A stretch of DNA of 16,168 nucleotides. Source: Candidatus Kaiserbacteria bacterium. GTDB lineage: Bacteria; Patescibacteriota; Minisyncoccia; Phycocordibacterales; UBA918. The stretch covers positions 1 to 16,168 of the forward strand of contig SKHJ01000047.1 in the NCBI GenBank assembly GCA_007116965.1, read 5' to 3'. Made by a program: the position numbers and the translations under genes. Positions within the stretch are counted from its first letter, which is position 1. Every line of letters starts with the position of its first letter. The notes below the pieces were generated by a model. That model was not told where the DNA came from. It saw nothing but the letters and a program-made list of their open reading frames with translations, and made no database searches. Below are positions 1 through 7,234 of the stretch, in pieces.

Positions 1-1184
1 GAGGCATGGTGGTCACAGATACCGGAGCTGCCATTTCGGTACCGGTAGGAGAGAAGGCGTTGGGGCGCTTGTTCAATGTGCTTGGGGAAACTCTCGACGG
101 CAAGACGGCGATTGTTGATGCCCCACGACGCGCCATTCATCAACCAGCACCGGTCTTTTCCGAACAATCAACTACAACAGAGGTGTTTGAGACTGGTATC
201 AAATCAGTAGACCTTCTAGCGCCCTTCATAAAAGGCGGGAAGGTTGGTCTCTTTGGCGGGGCTGGCGTTGGTAAGACGGTTTTGATTCAAGAGCTCATTA
301 ATAACGTGGCGACCAATCACGGTGGTTACTCGGTCTTTGCTGGAGTCGGTGAGCGTGTGCGAGAAGGGAATGACCTTTACTACGAAATGAAAGAATCTGG
401 CGTACTCGATAAAACAGCGTTGGTGTTCGGTCAAATGAACGAAGTACCTGGTGCCCGTGCTCGCGTTGGTCTCACTGGTCTGACGATGGCCGAGTCGCTC
501 CGAGACGCTGGTGGCGGTAAGGACGTACTCTTCTTTATGGACAATGTCTTCCGCTTTACGCAGGCAGGGCAGGAAGTGTCGTCCCTTTTAGGCCGAGTCT
601 CATCAGCCGTTGGTTATCAGCCAACGTTAGCTGAGGAAATGGGTAAGATGCAAGAGCGTATAACCTCAACCAAGAACGGTTCCATCACTTCAGTACAAGC
701 AGTGTATGTACCAGCTGATGACTTGACCGACCCGGCGCCTGCGACTACCTTTTCGCACTTGGATTCGACCGTGGTCTTGTCCCGGCAGTTAGCCTCCCTT
801 GGTATTTATCCAGCAATTGATCCGCTTGAGAGTAACTCAACCGCTCTCGATCCGCAGGTAGTGGGTGAAGAGCACTACCGGGTAGCGCAAGGAGTGAAGC
901 AGGTCTTGCAACGATATAAAGATCTACAAGATATCATTGCTATCCTAGGTATTGAAGAACTTTCCGAGGATGATAAGCAAACTGTGTATCGGGCACGTAA
1001 GATCCAACGCTTCCTTAGCCAGCCGTTCTCTGTAGCTGAGGTATTTACTGGATCACCAGGTAAGTACGTCTCACTGGAAGACACGGTTGGCGGTTTTGCA
1101 GAGATACTAGATGGCAAGCATGATGATCGTAACGAGCAGGACTTCTATATGAAGGGTGGTATCGCAGAAGTGGTAGCAGCGTAA
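1..1184 (+). CDS. atpD: ATP synthase F1 subunit beta (5' end outside window)
   Basis: This is the catalytic beta subunit of the F1Fo ATP synthase, which makes or hydrolyses ATP on the cytoplasmic side of the membrane. The reading frame is open to the window edge (codon phase begins at base 3). About 393 codons are present against roughly 460-480 in the family, so the N-terminal barrel is missing because of the window cut. The Walker A motif GGAGVGKT is encoded near 258-281. Other family blocks are ALGRLFNVLGE, the Walker B-like DVLFFMDNVFRF, SAVGYQPTLAEEMG, the strictly conserved run around VPADDLTDPAPATTFSHLD, and the DELSEED-loop equivalent, here IEELSEDDK. The C-terminus is complete and typical. 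The gene ends with TAA, 5 bases before atpC, as in a normal atp operon. The ATG at base 6 is internal, since it aligns to the interior of the family. Confidence 0.97.
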   Translation, partial: GMVVTDTGAAISVPVGEKALGRLFNVLGETLDGKTAIVDAPRRAIHQPAPVFSEQSTTTEVFETGIKSVDLLAPFIKGGKVGLFGGAGVGKTVLIQELINNVATNHGGYSVFAGVGERVREGNDLYYEMKESGVLDKTALVFGQMNEVPGARARVGLTGLTMAESLRDAGGGKDVLFFMDNVFRFTQAGQEVSSLLGRVSSAVGYQPTLAEEMGKMQERITSTKNGSITSVQAVYVPADDLTDPAPATTFSHLDSTVVLSRQLASLGIYPAIDPLESNSTALDPQVVGEEHYRVAQGVKQVLQRYKDLQDIIAILGIEELSEDDKQTVYRARKIQRFLSQPFSVAEVFTGSPGKYVSLEDTVGGFAEILDGKHDDRNEQDFYMKGGIAEVVAA

Positions 1185-1189
1185 AGGTT

Positions 1190-1441
1190 ATGTTTGAACA
1201 AAAGTTACTACAACTAACCATTGCTCGAGTAGACGAACCGGTATTTGTTGGGTCGGTCCGCTCGGTTTCTGTGCCTGGTGTTGATGGGATGATGGAGTTG
1301 ATGGCTGACCACACTCCGTTGGTAAGCAACCTTACGTCAGGCGAGATTAGGGTGCAGACTGAAGATGGTGCGTCGCATACGTATCCGGTCACCATGGGTA
1401 CATTGGAAGTGGCGCATAATCACGCCACCATTTTAATCTGA
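1190..1441 (+). CDS. atpC: ATP synthase F1 subunit epsilon, short form
   Basis: This encodes the 83-residue epsilon subunit of the F1 central stalk, which couples c-ring rotation to the catalytic head. The N-terminal beta-sandwich is recognisable: LTIARVDEPVF, SVSVPGVDGMMELMADHTPLVSNL and a GEIRV strand. The protein stops right after this sandwich. The usual C-terminal two-helix domain (about 50 residues), which inhibits ATP hydrolysis in many bacteria, is absent. The stop is a clean TGA and no continuation of the helical domain is evident after it, so this looks like a genuine short form. It follows atpD by 5 bases. AAAGG lies only two bases before the ATG, so translational coupling to atpD is likely. 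The identification rests on position and the beta-sandwich motifs and is firm. Confidence 0.9.
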   Translation: MFEQKLLQLTIARVDEPVFVGSVRSVSVPGVDGMMELMADHTPLVSNLTSGEIRVQTEDGASHTYPVTMGTLEVAHNHATILI

Positions 1442-1556
1442 TACTCAGATTGCGTAGCTACGTACAAGTAGGTGTTCTTGGCAAAAGTGTCTATGTCATT
1501 AGGCGGCCAAGGAAAACTAGCAGGGTACAGCTTTTCCCTGTAGTACACTAGTAGTA
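1442..1556. other. Intergenic region with three dyads between atpC and the mgtE-like gene
   Basis: This 115-base spacer holds no gene. It contains a 10-base palindrome CGTAGCTACG at 1453-1462, an inverted repeat CTTGGC (1477-1482) with GCCAAG (1506-1511), and a second one CAGGG (1521-1525) with CCCTG (1536-1540). A third short dyad CACTA/TAGTG spans 1546-1559 and overlaps both a -10-like hexamer and the GTG start of the next gene. The hairpins could end atp transcription, although no uridine tract follows, or could bind a regulator of the Mg2+ transporter. I do not recognise a known Mg2+ riboswitch. Confidence 0.45.
1544..1549 (+). promoter_or_regulatory. -10 element TACACT, probably leaderless
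   Basis: TACACT ends 7 bases before the GTG start at 1557, and no ribosome binding site precedes the GTG. It overlaps the left arm of the CACTA/TAGTG dyad at 1546-1559, a position where a repressor could act. No good -35 box is seen at the usual distance. Confidence 0.45.
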
Positions 1557-2543
1557 GTGTCTCACAAGTATACATTTCAACCGCAAACTGCTGGGGCAGT
1601 GATGGATACGGCTGTGTGGCGGGTGGCTAAAGCTAGTACTGCAGGTACAGAAATCGAACGTTTGCGCGAGGCAGCGACGATTGCCGCCAGCGTCAATTAT
1701 GCCTACGCTATCGACGAAGCAGGGACACTATGTGGCGTAGTATCAATTCGAGAGCTCTTGCAAGCTGACCCGACTCGTGCAGTGGGTGAATTGATGCAAA
1801 TTGATCCAATTACTGTCTCAGCAGATGAAGATCAAGAACGAGTCGCACACCTAGCAGTTGCTCAAAACATCAAAGCGATTCCGGTAGTTACGAAGGAAGG
1901 TGTTTTGCTTGGGGTGGTCAACACTGACGTCATTTTACGCATCTTGCAAGAAGAGACTACCGAAGACTTCATTCGGCTGGCTGGTGTCGATACGCCTGAT
2001 ACACATGCTCACAAATTGTTGCAGGCTTCGTCGGCAATCCAGATTCGCCAACGCCTACCGTGGTTGTTGCTTGGTTTAGCGGGCGGTATGTTCGCAGCGA
2101 TTTTAGTGAGTCGTTTCGAGGCCGTTCTGGAGGCGCAAGTGGCCGTGGCTGCTTTCATTCCCTTGGTCGTCTATCTGGCTGATGCGATTGGCTCACAGAT
2201 TCAGATTATTTTTATCCGGACCCTGACCTTACGACCGCATATTTCAGTGTTTGGGTATGCTTGGCGAGAAGTGTTAATCAATGTGTCCATAGGATTAGTC
2301 TTGGCACTCTTAGTGGGCCTCTTGTCGTTTGTTTGGTTCTTGGATGTGGCGTTGAGTGTGGCGTTGGCCGTATCTGTTTTTGCGACTGCGTTGACCGCTC
2401 TTTTCATCGCTATTGTTTTACCGTGGACGCTGCACCGATGTGGTAAGGATTCCGCTATTGGTAGCGGTCCTTTGGCTACGGTCTTGATCGATCTATTGAG
2501 TCTACTCATTTACTTTTTAGTGGTCGCCGCTCTGTTATTGTAG
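1557..2543 (+). CDS. MgtE-like Mg2+ transporter lacking the N domain (CBS pair plus membrane domain)
   Basis: The 328-residue protein resembles MgtE, a Mg2+-gated channel that imports Mg2+ or Co2+ across the cytoplasmic membrane. It has two CBS domains (about residues 14-68 and 76-131), a connecting helix, then five predicted membrane helices near 168-184, 195-219, 235-258, 266-290 and 303-327. The last helix is preceded by GKDSAIGSGPLATVLIDLL, matching the MgtE pore region with its conserved Asp (D298, the equivalent of the ion-selecting Asp). The canonical GNxGxQ-type motif is changed to DAIGSQ (209-214). The N-terminal superhelical domain of about 130 residues, part of the Mg2+ sensor in canonical MgtE, is missing. 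An in-frame TAG at 1518 shows that it is not simply annotated too short. GTG at 1557 is chosen because FQPQTAGAVM matches the start of the CBS region; the alternative ATG at 1602 would cut it. No SD is present. Confidence 0.85.
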   Translation: MSHKYTFQPQTAGAVMDTAVWRVAKASTAGTEIERLREAATIAASVNYAYAIDEAGTLCGVVSIRELLQADPTRAVGELMQIDPITVSADEDQERVAHLAVAQNIKAIPVVTKEGVLLGVVNTDVILRILQEETTEDFIRLAGVDTPDTHAHKLLQASSAIQIRQRLPWLLLGLAGGMFAAILVSRFEAVLEAQVAVAAFIPLVVYLADAIGSQIQIIFIRTLTLRPHISVFGYAWREVLINVSIGLVLALLVGLLSFVWFLDVALSVALAVSVFATALTALFIAIVLPWTLHRCGKDSAIGSGPLATVLIDLLSLLIYFLVVAALLL

Positions 2544-2588
2544 CGAGCGAAACGGGCATTACTGGCTATACTGGTGAATCCTGACTGT

Positions 2589-2607
2589 TATACTAAGTGA
2601 GTAATAT
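2589..2607 (+). promoter_or_regulatory. Candidate promoter(s) for the P-type ATPase: TATACT and TAATAT
   Basis: TATACT at 2589-2594 is preceded by TG at -1/-2 relative to the usual single-base gap (TGTTATACT), an extended -10 form. It would give a leader of roughly 17 bases. A weaker TAATAT at 2602-2607 lies 11 bases before the ATG and would make the gene nearly leaderless. No clear SD lies in front of 2619. Confidence 0.4.
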
Positions 2608-2618
2608 AGACGTTTACA

Positions 2619-5327
2619 ATGAACGAATCAGCCCCTGAGCGAACTGCATGGCATACCATCGAAACCGACACGGCTTTACGTCAACTGCACAGTCAAGTAG
2701 CGGGCCTGAGCGCCACTGAGCGAGCAGATCGACTTAAGCAGTACGGTCCTAATCAGATCCCGGCACCGCCGCCAGATACGATCTTGAAAATCTTTCTGCG
2801 GCAGTTTAAAAGCCCGCTGATTTACTTATTGCTCCTGGCCACAGTAGTACTGGTCTTGGTTGACGAGCATGTTGACGCGGCCATTATCGCCTTCGTCCTC
2901 CTGTTTAACGCGGTCGCAGGTACGATCCAAGCTGGTCGTGCACAGAACACGATGCGGGCGCTGCAGCACATTAGTAAGACCATGGCCACGGTGCGGGTGG
3001 TAGGTGACCTGAAAGTACTCGAGGATATTACGATTGTACCCGGTGATATCATTCTCTTACGGGAAGGTGACAAGGTGCCAGCAGATGCGCGACTGCTGGA
3101 GAGTAATAATTTACGTGTCAACGAATCACCACTCACTGGTGAATCAACCGCTAGCAGTAAGGCGGTTGCGGTTATTGATGCGCCTGACATTCCCCCAGCC
3201 GACCAAAAGAACATGGTCTTTAAAGGTACTTTGGTGGTGGGCGGTTCAGCAGTGGCGGTGGTGGTAGAGACTGGCGCTAACACCTTTATTGGCGGTATTT
3301 CTAAGCAGATCAGTGAGATTCATACTGAGATTCCGCTGCAAGCCAGTATCCGTCGGTTGTCACACATCATTATCAAGGTGGTGCTGGTGATTGCTACCTT
3401 TATCTTTGGTTTAGGAGTGTTGGTGAACCAACCACTTGAGACAATGTTTTCTTTGGCGATTGCTGTCGTGGTCTCGGCCGTACCCGAAGGACTACCGATC
3501 GTTCTTACGTTACTATTGGCGACTGGAGTGTGGAGGATGGGTAAGCAGAACGTCTTGGTCAAGCGTCTGCAAGCAGTAGAGGCACTGGGTGAAGCCAAAG
3601 TGGTTGCGGTCGATAAGACTGGTACGATTACCAAGAACGAGTTGGCCGTCACCACTGCCTCCACCGTCAACGATACGTATATGGTGGAAGCTTCGGGTTT
3701 TGCCCCGGAAGGTAAAATCTACCGCGGTGAAGAATTAATCCACCCAGACAGTGACGTGGAACTCCATCGTCTGGGTTTGCTGGCTGCTTTGTGCGCTGAC
3801 GCCACGGTTGAGCAAGATCCTGATACAGGCCTTTGGGATACTCACGGTGATCCAACTGACGGTGCCTTGCTGGTTTTTGCGGGTAAGCTTGGTTTTTCAC
3901 AACCTGAGGTGCAGGCAACATATCAAACGCTGGCGGAGATACCGTTTGATGCGTCGTTGAAGTACCATGCGCTTCAGTTTCAGCAGGGAGATAAGACGAC
4001 AGTGGCGGTAGCTGGTGCATCTGAGGTCATTCTCGACTTGGCTACCCACATCTACCAAGCTGGTGAACGGGTATTACTTGATAATGAAAAGCGGCAAGCT
4101 ATCCTAACCCAGATCGAAACTATGGCTGGTCAAGCGCTGCGGGTGATAGCACTCGCTGAGCGTGACGCGGTTGCTGACGAATTGAAGTCAGAACATATTT
4201 CAGAACTGACGCTGGTTGGTTTGGTCGGTATGAAGGATGGCTTACGGAGCGAGGTGCCTGGAGCTATGGAGCGTACCCGGGCAGCTGGTATTAGGGTGGT
4301 AATGATAACTGGTGATCACAAAGATACCGCCCAAGCGATTGCGGCCGACGCTGGTATCTTTAAGCCAGGCGATACCGTACTTACCGATCAGGATATCGAG
4401 GCGATGTCAGAGGAAGAGTTGGCTCGAGCAGTTGAGCATACCACCGTCTTCGCCCGGATCACACCTGAGCACAAGCTGAGTATCGTGCAAGCCTTTCGTG
4501 CTCGGGGCGACATAGTAGCGATGACCGGCGACGGTGTGAACGACGCTCTTTCCTTGGTCGCAGCCGACCTCGGGGTAGCGATGGGTAAGCGGGGAACCGA
4601 GGTAGCAAAGGAAGCAGCCGACCTGATACTGCTGGACGATAATTTTGGTAGCATTGTTGCGGCCGTGGAGGAAGGTCGGGGTATCTATGTCAATCTTAAA
4701 AAAGTCTTGCTCTTTTTGTTCTCAACCAGTCTGGGCGAGATTTTATTTGTAGTGGCAGTAATTGCACTAATCTTTGAGCAACCGATTGTGGCCGCGCAAC
4801 TTATCTGGATCAACTTGGTCACCGATGGGGTGCTTGACGTAGGGTTGGCTATGGAACCGAAAGAAAAAGGTCTGTTACGTCGTAATTTTGTTAAACCCAA
4901 CCAATTTTTCTTTGACAGCTGGATGGTACAGCGTATGTTGGTGATGTCGAGCGTGATGGCGATTGGTACGTTCTTGGTCTTTTGGTCATACTATGAGACT
5001 GATTTTGGTAAGGCGATGACCATGGCGGTAACTGTGATGGTAATCAGTCAATGGTTTAAGGTCTGGGCGTGTCGGGCTGAGTATCGCTCGGTCTTCCAGA
5101 CAAGCTTTTGGGGTAACAAATACATTGTGTTTGGTACGCTAATCGTTATTGTCTTGCACGTCGTAGCTGTCTACACCCCGTTTATGCAAGATCTGTTGCA
5201 GCTACAACCCCTATACGCCTGGGAATGGGGACTTGCCTTAGCTGTTGGTTCACTGACGTTGGTGGCGGATGAGGTCAGAAAATATATCAAGCGTAATTTC
5301 GAGTCGCATCCAGACTTGTATACGTAA
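2619..5327 (+). CDS. Type II P-type cation-transporting ATPase (Ca2+-ATPase-like)
   Basis: This 902-residue membrane pump drives cation transport by ATP hydrolysis through a phospho-aspartate. Domains in order are the N-terminal cation-ATPase domain (about 10-80), the actuator with TGES (173-176), M4 with PEGLP (289-293), the phosphorylation site D332 in DKTGT, the nucleotide-binding domain, the hinge with TGD (564-566) and TGDGVND (636-642), and a C-terminal six-helix bundle. M5 carries GE (706-707) and M6 carries NLVTD (732-736), both part of the SERCA/PMR1 ion-binding signature, so Ca2+ (or Mn2+) export is the best guess. Length is typical. Some nucleotide-site signatures differ: KGA of the N domain is AGA (465-467), DPPR is DGLR (540-543), and NDAPAL is NDALSL (641-646). 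Its stop lies two bases from the stop of the convergent ung gene. It may act with the upstream Mg2+ transporter in ion homeostasis. The exact ion is not decided by sequence. Confidence 0.93.
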   Translation: MNESAPERTAWHTIETDTALRQLHSQVAGLSATERADRLKQYGPNQIPAPPPDTILKIFLRQFKSPLIYLLLLATVVLVLVDEHVDAAIIAFVLLFNAVAGTIQAGRAQNTMRALQHISKTMATVRVVGDLKVLEDITIVPGDIILLREGDKVPADARLLESNNLRVNESPLTGESTASSKAVAVIDAPDIPPADQKNMVFKGTLVVGGSAVAVVVETGANTFIGGISKQISEIHTEIPLQASIRRLSHIIIKVVLVIATFIFGLGVLVNQPLETMFSLAIAVVVSAVPEGLPIVLTLLLATGVWRMGKQNVLVKRLQAVEALGEAKVVAVDKTGTITKNELAVTTASTVNDTYMVEASGFAPEGKIYRGEELIHPDSDVELHRLGLLAALCADATVEQDPDTGLWDTHGDPTDGALLVFAGKLGFSQPEVQATYQTLAEIPFDASLKYHALQFQQGDKTTVAVAGASEVILDLATHIYQAGERVLLDNEKRQAILTQIETMAGQALRVIALAERDAVADELKSEHISELTLVGLVGMKDGLRSEVPGAMERTRAAGIRVVMITGDHKDTAQAIAADAGIFKPGDTVLTDQDIEAMSEEELARAVEHTTVFARITPEHKLSIVQAFRARGDIVAMTGDGVNDALSLVAADLGVAMGKRGTEVAKEAADLILLDDNFGSIVAAVEEGRGIYVNLKKVLLFLFSTSLGEILFVVAVIALIFEQPIVAAQLIWINLVTDGVLDVGLAMEPKEKGLLRRNFVKPNQFFFDSWMVQRMLVMSSVMAIGTFLVFWSYYETDFGKAMTMAVTVMVISQWFKVWACRAEYRSVFQTSFWGNKYIVFGTLIVIVLHVVAVYTPFMQDLLQLQPLYAWEWGLALAVGSLTLVADEVRKYIKRNFESHPDLYT

Positions 5328-5329
5328 CG

Positions 5330-5992
5330 TCACCACTTGATACCTTCCTCGCCGTGGGCTTGCAGGTAGGCGTTGGCTCGACTGAAGTGGCGACAGCCAA
5401 AAAAGCCTCGATGGGCTGAGAGTGGGGAAGGATGTGGTGCTTCAAGCACCAGATGTTTGTTCTGATCAATGAGTCTGGTCTTGCTACGAGCATGGCTACC
5501 CCACAGTAAAAACACGACATGCTCTCGTTGATCGCTAATAGTGGTAATGACTGCGTCAGTGAACGTTTCCCAGCCAAAAGTACGGTGTGAGCCGGGTTGC
5601 CCTTGGCTGACCGTCAAGGTTGTATTCAGTAGTAAGACGCCCTGCGTAGCCCAGTGCTCTAGACTACCGCTGCTTTTGGTTGTGATGCCTGTATCACTCT
5701 CGATCTCTTTATAGATATTTTGCAGCGATGGTGGGGGAGTCACAGTGGTAGGCACCGAAAAGGCCAGTCCGTGTGCTTGGCCAGGTCCGTGGTACGGGTC
5801 TTGCCCTAAAATAACCACTTTGGTCTGCGGTAAGGGGCAGGCGGCAAAGGCGGCAAAGAGCTGTGTGGGGGGTGGGTATACTTGACCACGTACGTAGGCC
5901 TCTCGCACAGCAGTAGCTAGGTCTTTGAAGTACGGCTTGTTGAACTCCTCTGCTAAAGCTCGTTGCCAGCTTTCTTCGATGCGTACGTCCAT
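5330..5992 (-). CDS. ung: Uracil-DNA glycosylase, family 1
   Basis: This 220-residue enzyme removes uracil from DNA in base-excision repair. The catalytic water-activating motif GQDPYHGPGQAHGLAFSV is present (Asp of GQDPYH), as is LLLNTTLTV, the VVFLLWGSHARSK strand, and the minor-groove intercalation loop HPSPLSAHRGFFGCRHF with its catalytic His. Length is standard for family 1 Ung. The ATG at 5992 gives the expected N-terminus (short helix, then ESWQRALAEEF). The gene stands alone on the minus strand, convergent with the P-type ATPase and divergent from the transaldolase gene. A TACACT hexamer lies 11 bases ahead of the ATG and no SD is visible. Confidence 0.97.
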   Translation of the reverse strand: MDVRIEESWQRALAEEFNKPYFKDLATAVREAYVRGQVYPPPTQLFAAFAACPLPQTKVVILGQDPYHGPGQAHGLAFSVPTTVTPPPSLQNIYKEIESDTGITTKSSGSLEHWATQGVLLLNTTLTVSQGQPGSHRTFGWETFTDAVITTISDQREHVVFLLWGSHARSKTRLIDQNKHLVLEAPHPSPLSAHRGFFGCRHFSRANAYLQAHGEEGIKW

Positions 5993-6003
5993 AGTGTATG
6001 GGT

Positions 6004-6009
6004 AGTGTA
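6004..6009 (-). promoter_or_regulatory. -10 element TACACT for ung, nearly leaderless
   Basis: On the minus strand, TACACT is followed by 11 bases and then the ung ATG, implying a leader of only a few bases. It is preceded by CGG, similar to several other -10 boxes in this window. Confidence 0.4.
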
Positions 6010-6059
6010 CCGTGCTCTAGGGTGTGTGCAAGCGATGATTGGTATATGAAAATAATGGT

Positions 6060-6063
6060 AAGG
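6060..6063 (+). promoter_or_regulatory. Ribosome binding site AAGG deciding the transaldolase start
   Basis: AAGG sits 8 bases before the ATG at 6072. The upstream in-frame ATG at 6039 has no such site and would add eleven residues unlike the family. TATATG at 6043-6048 could be the -10 box, giving a leader that includes this site. Confidence 0.5.
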
Positions 6064-6071
6064 TACATACT

Positions 6072-6926
6072 ATGACCACACACCTGTATCTTGATAGCGG
6101 CGACCCGGCGCATACCCGCAATCTGCTAGCCAAACAAACGCTCTTAGCGGGGCAGACCACCAATCCGAGTTTGGTCGCCAAACATCCAGCGGTCCAGGCT
6201 CGCTTGACGGCAGGGGAACACTTTACGCCTACGGAGATAGACACTTTTTATCGTGATGTCGTACAGGAAATTGCTACTTTAGTGTCCGATTCTGTCTCGA
6301 TTGAGGTCTATGCCGATACTGAGACGACGGTTGCGGCGATGGTGGAGGAAGGGCGGATAATGAATACCTGGATACCAAACGCACACATCAAATTGCCGAC
6401 TACATCAGCGGGAGTAGCTGCGGCCGCTCAGTTGGTATCAGAAGGTGTCCGGGTCAATATGACACTGTGTTTTACTCAAGCACAAGCAGCAGCGGTCTAC
6501 AGTGCAACGCAAGGGGCTGCGGTCGGGCAAGTACTCCTCTCACCCTTTATCGGCCGCTGGGATGATTTTGGCTATGACGGGATGTCCAGCATTACCAATA
6601 TTCAGAGGATGTTTGCGGCTGGAGATGGGCATGTCCAGATCCTAGCTGCGAGCTTACGATCCCGAGAACATTTATGGGCCTGCTACCAGCAACAGGTCGA
6701 TATTATCACTGCGCCCTATGCGTTACTCCGGGCGTGGGCTGATGACCATTTTCCGATGCCGCCGTCAGATTTTGTTTACGAGAGTGGTCTACCGCCGGTC
6801 CCATACGAGGAACTTGATCTGACAGCTTCCTGGGAATCTTTTTCTCTAGAGCACGAACTAGTCACTAACGGCGTGGCGCGATTTGCGGCAGACTGGAATG
6901 CCATGTTTGCTCCAGCTTCAGGATAA
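6072..6926 (+). CDS. tal: Transaldolase / fructose-6-phosphate aldolase family protein
   Basis: This 284-residue TIM-barrel enzyme of the transaldolase family moves a dihydroxyacetone unit between sugar phosphates in the non-oxidative pentose phosphate pathway. Family motifs are LYLDSGDP on strand 1 (Asp8), GQTTNPSLVAKH (27-38), SIEVYADT, the Schiff-base lysine in HIKLPTT (K107), the VRVNMTLCFTQAQA strand, LSPFIGRWDDFG (156-167) and QILAASLRSREH (189-200). The C-terminal helices end with FAADWNAMF. About 30 residues around 222-255, rich in Pro and acidic residues, look like an insertion relative to the short fructose-6-phosphate aldolases. Transaldolase is favoured over aldolase because of the length, but the substrate cannot be settled here. 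The start at 6072 is set by the AAGG site and by family alignment. The next gene overlaps its stop or follows it by five bases. Confidence 0.88.
   Translation: MTTHLYLDSGDPAHTRNLLAKQTLLAGQTTNPSLVAKHPAVQARLTAGEHFTPTEIDTFYRDVVQEIATLVSDSVSIEVYADTETTVAAMVEEGRIMNTWIPNAHIKLPTTSAGVAAAAQLVSEGVRVNMTLCFTQAQAAAVYSATQGAAVGQVLLSPFIGRWDDFGYDGMSSITNIQRMFAAGDGHVQILAASLRSREHLWACYQQQVDIITAPYALLRAWADDHFPMPPSDFVYESGLPPVPYEELDLTASWESFSLEHELVTNGVARFAADWNAMFAPASG
6920..6923 (+). promoter_or_regulatory. Ribosome binding site AGGA for the DUF2061 gene
   Basis: AGGA lies at the very end of the transaldolase gene, 8 bases before the ATG at 6932 and only two before the overlapping ATG at 6926. The spacing favours 6932. 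This is one of the few clear SD sites in the window and belongs to an internal operon gene. Confidence 0.5.
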
Positions 6927-6931
6927 TGCCT

Positions 6932-7234
6932 ATGACTGACTCTCACTCACGTAGTTTAGCTAAAGGGGTGACGTGGCGAATATTAGCTTCAACGACCACC
7001 ATGGTTATTGTCTTTATCGCCACCGGTAACCTGGTTTTGGTGATTGGGGTCGGTGTGGCAGATGTGCTAACAAAGATTCTCTTTTATTACCTGCACGAAC
7101 GTTTCTGGGGTCGAATTCATTGGGGTCGCATTGGTACGGAGCCATTTTGTGTCCCCCCGCTGGTACCGAAAGAGCAGTTACCAACTAGCGTTGACAGCCA
7201 GGACAAAAGTGCGTCCCGCGACCAGCGAGCTTAA
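6932..7234 (+). CDS. DUF2061 family small membrane protein
   Basis: This encodes a 100-residue protein (102 if the ATG at 6926, overlapping the previous stop as TAATG, is used). It matches the DUF2061 pattern: SLAKGVTWRILAST opening, two membrane helices over about residues 17-52 (counted from 6932), then LTKILFYYLHERFWGRI. The function of DUF2061 is unknown; members are small inner-membrane proteins, sometimes fused to or near sulfate-activation or other genes. The conserved part ends around WGRIHWGR. The remaining tail of roughly 45 residues is polar, and its last 50 bases run antisense to the zinc-finger codons of mutM. It likely shares a transcript with the transaldolase gene. Confidence 0.85.
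   Translation: MTDSHSRSLAKGVTWRILASTTTMVIVFIATGNLVLVIGVGVADVLTKILFYYLHERFWGRIHWGRIGTEPFCVPPLVPKEQLPTSVDSQDKSASRDQRA

Noticed and set aside
1439..1441. TGA at the end of atpC as recoded glycine (code 25)
   Set aside because: Reading through adds only ten unrelated codons before a TAG and does not restore the helical domain; no in-frame TGA occurs inside the other genes.
1442..1556. Mg2+ riboswitch ahead of the mgtE-like gene
   Set aside because: The spacer is too short and lacks any M-box or ykoK-like motifs; the gene appears leaderless, so hairpins would lie upstream of the transcript start.
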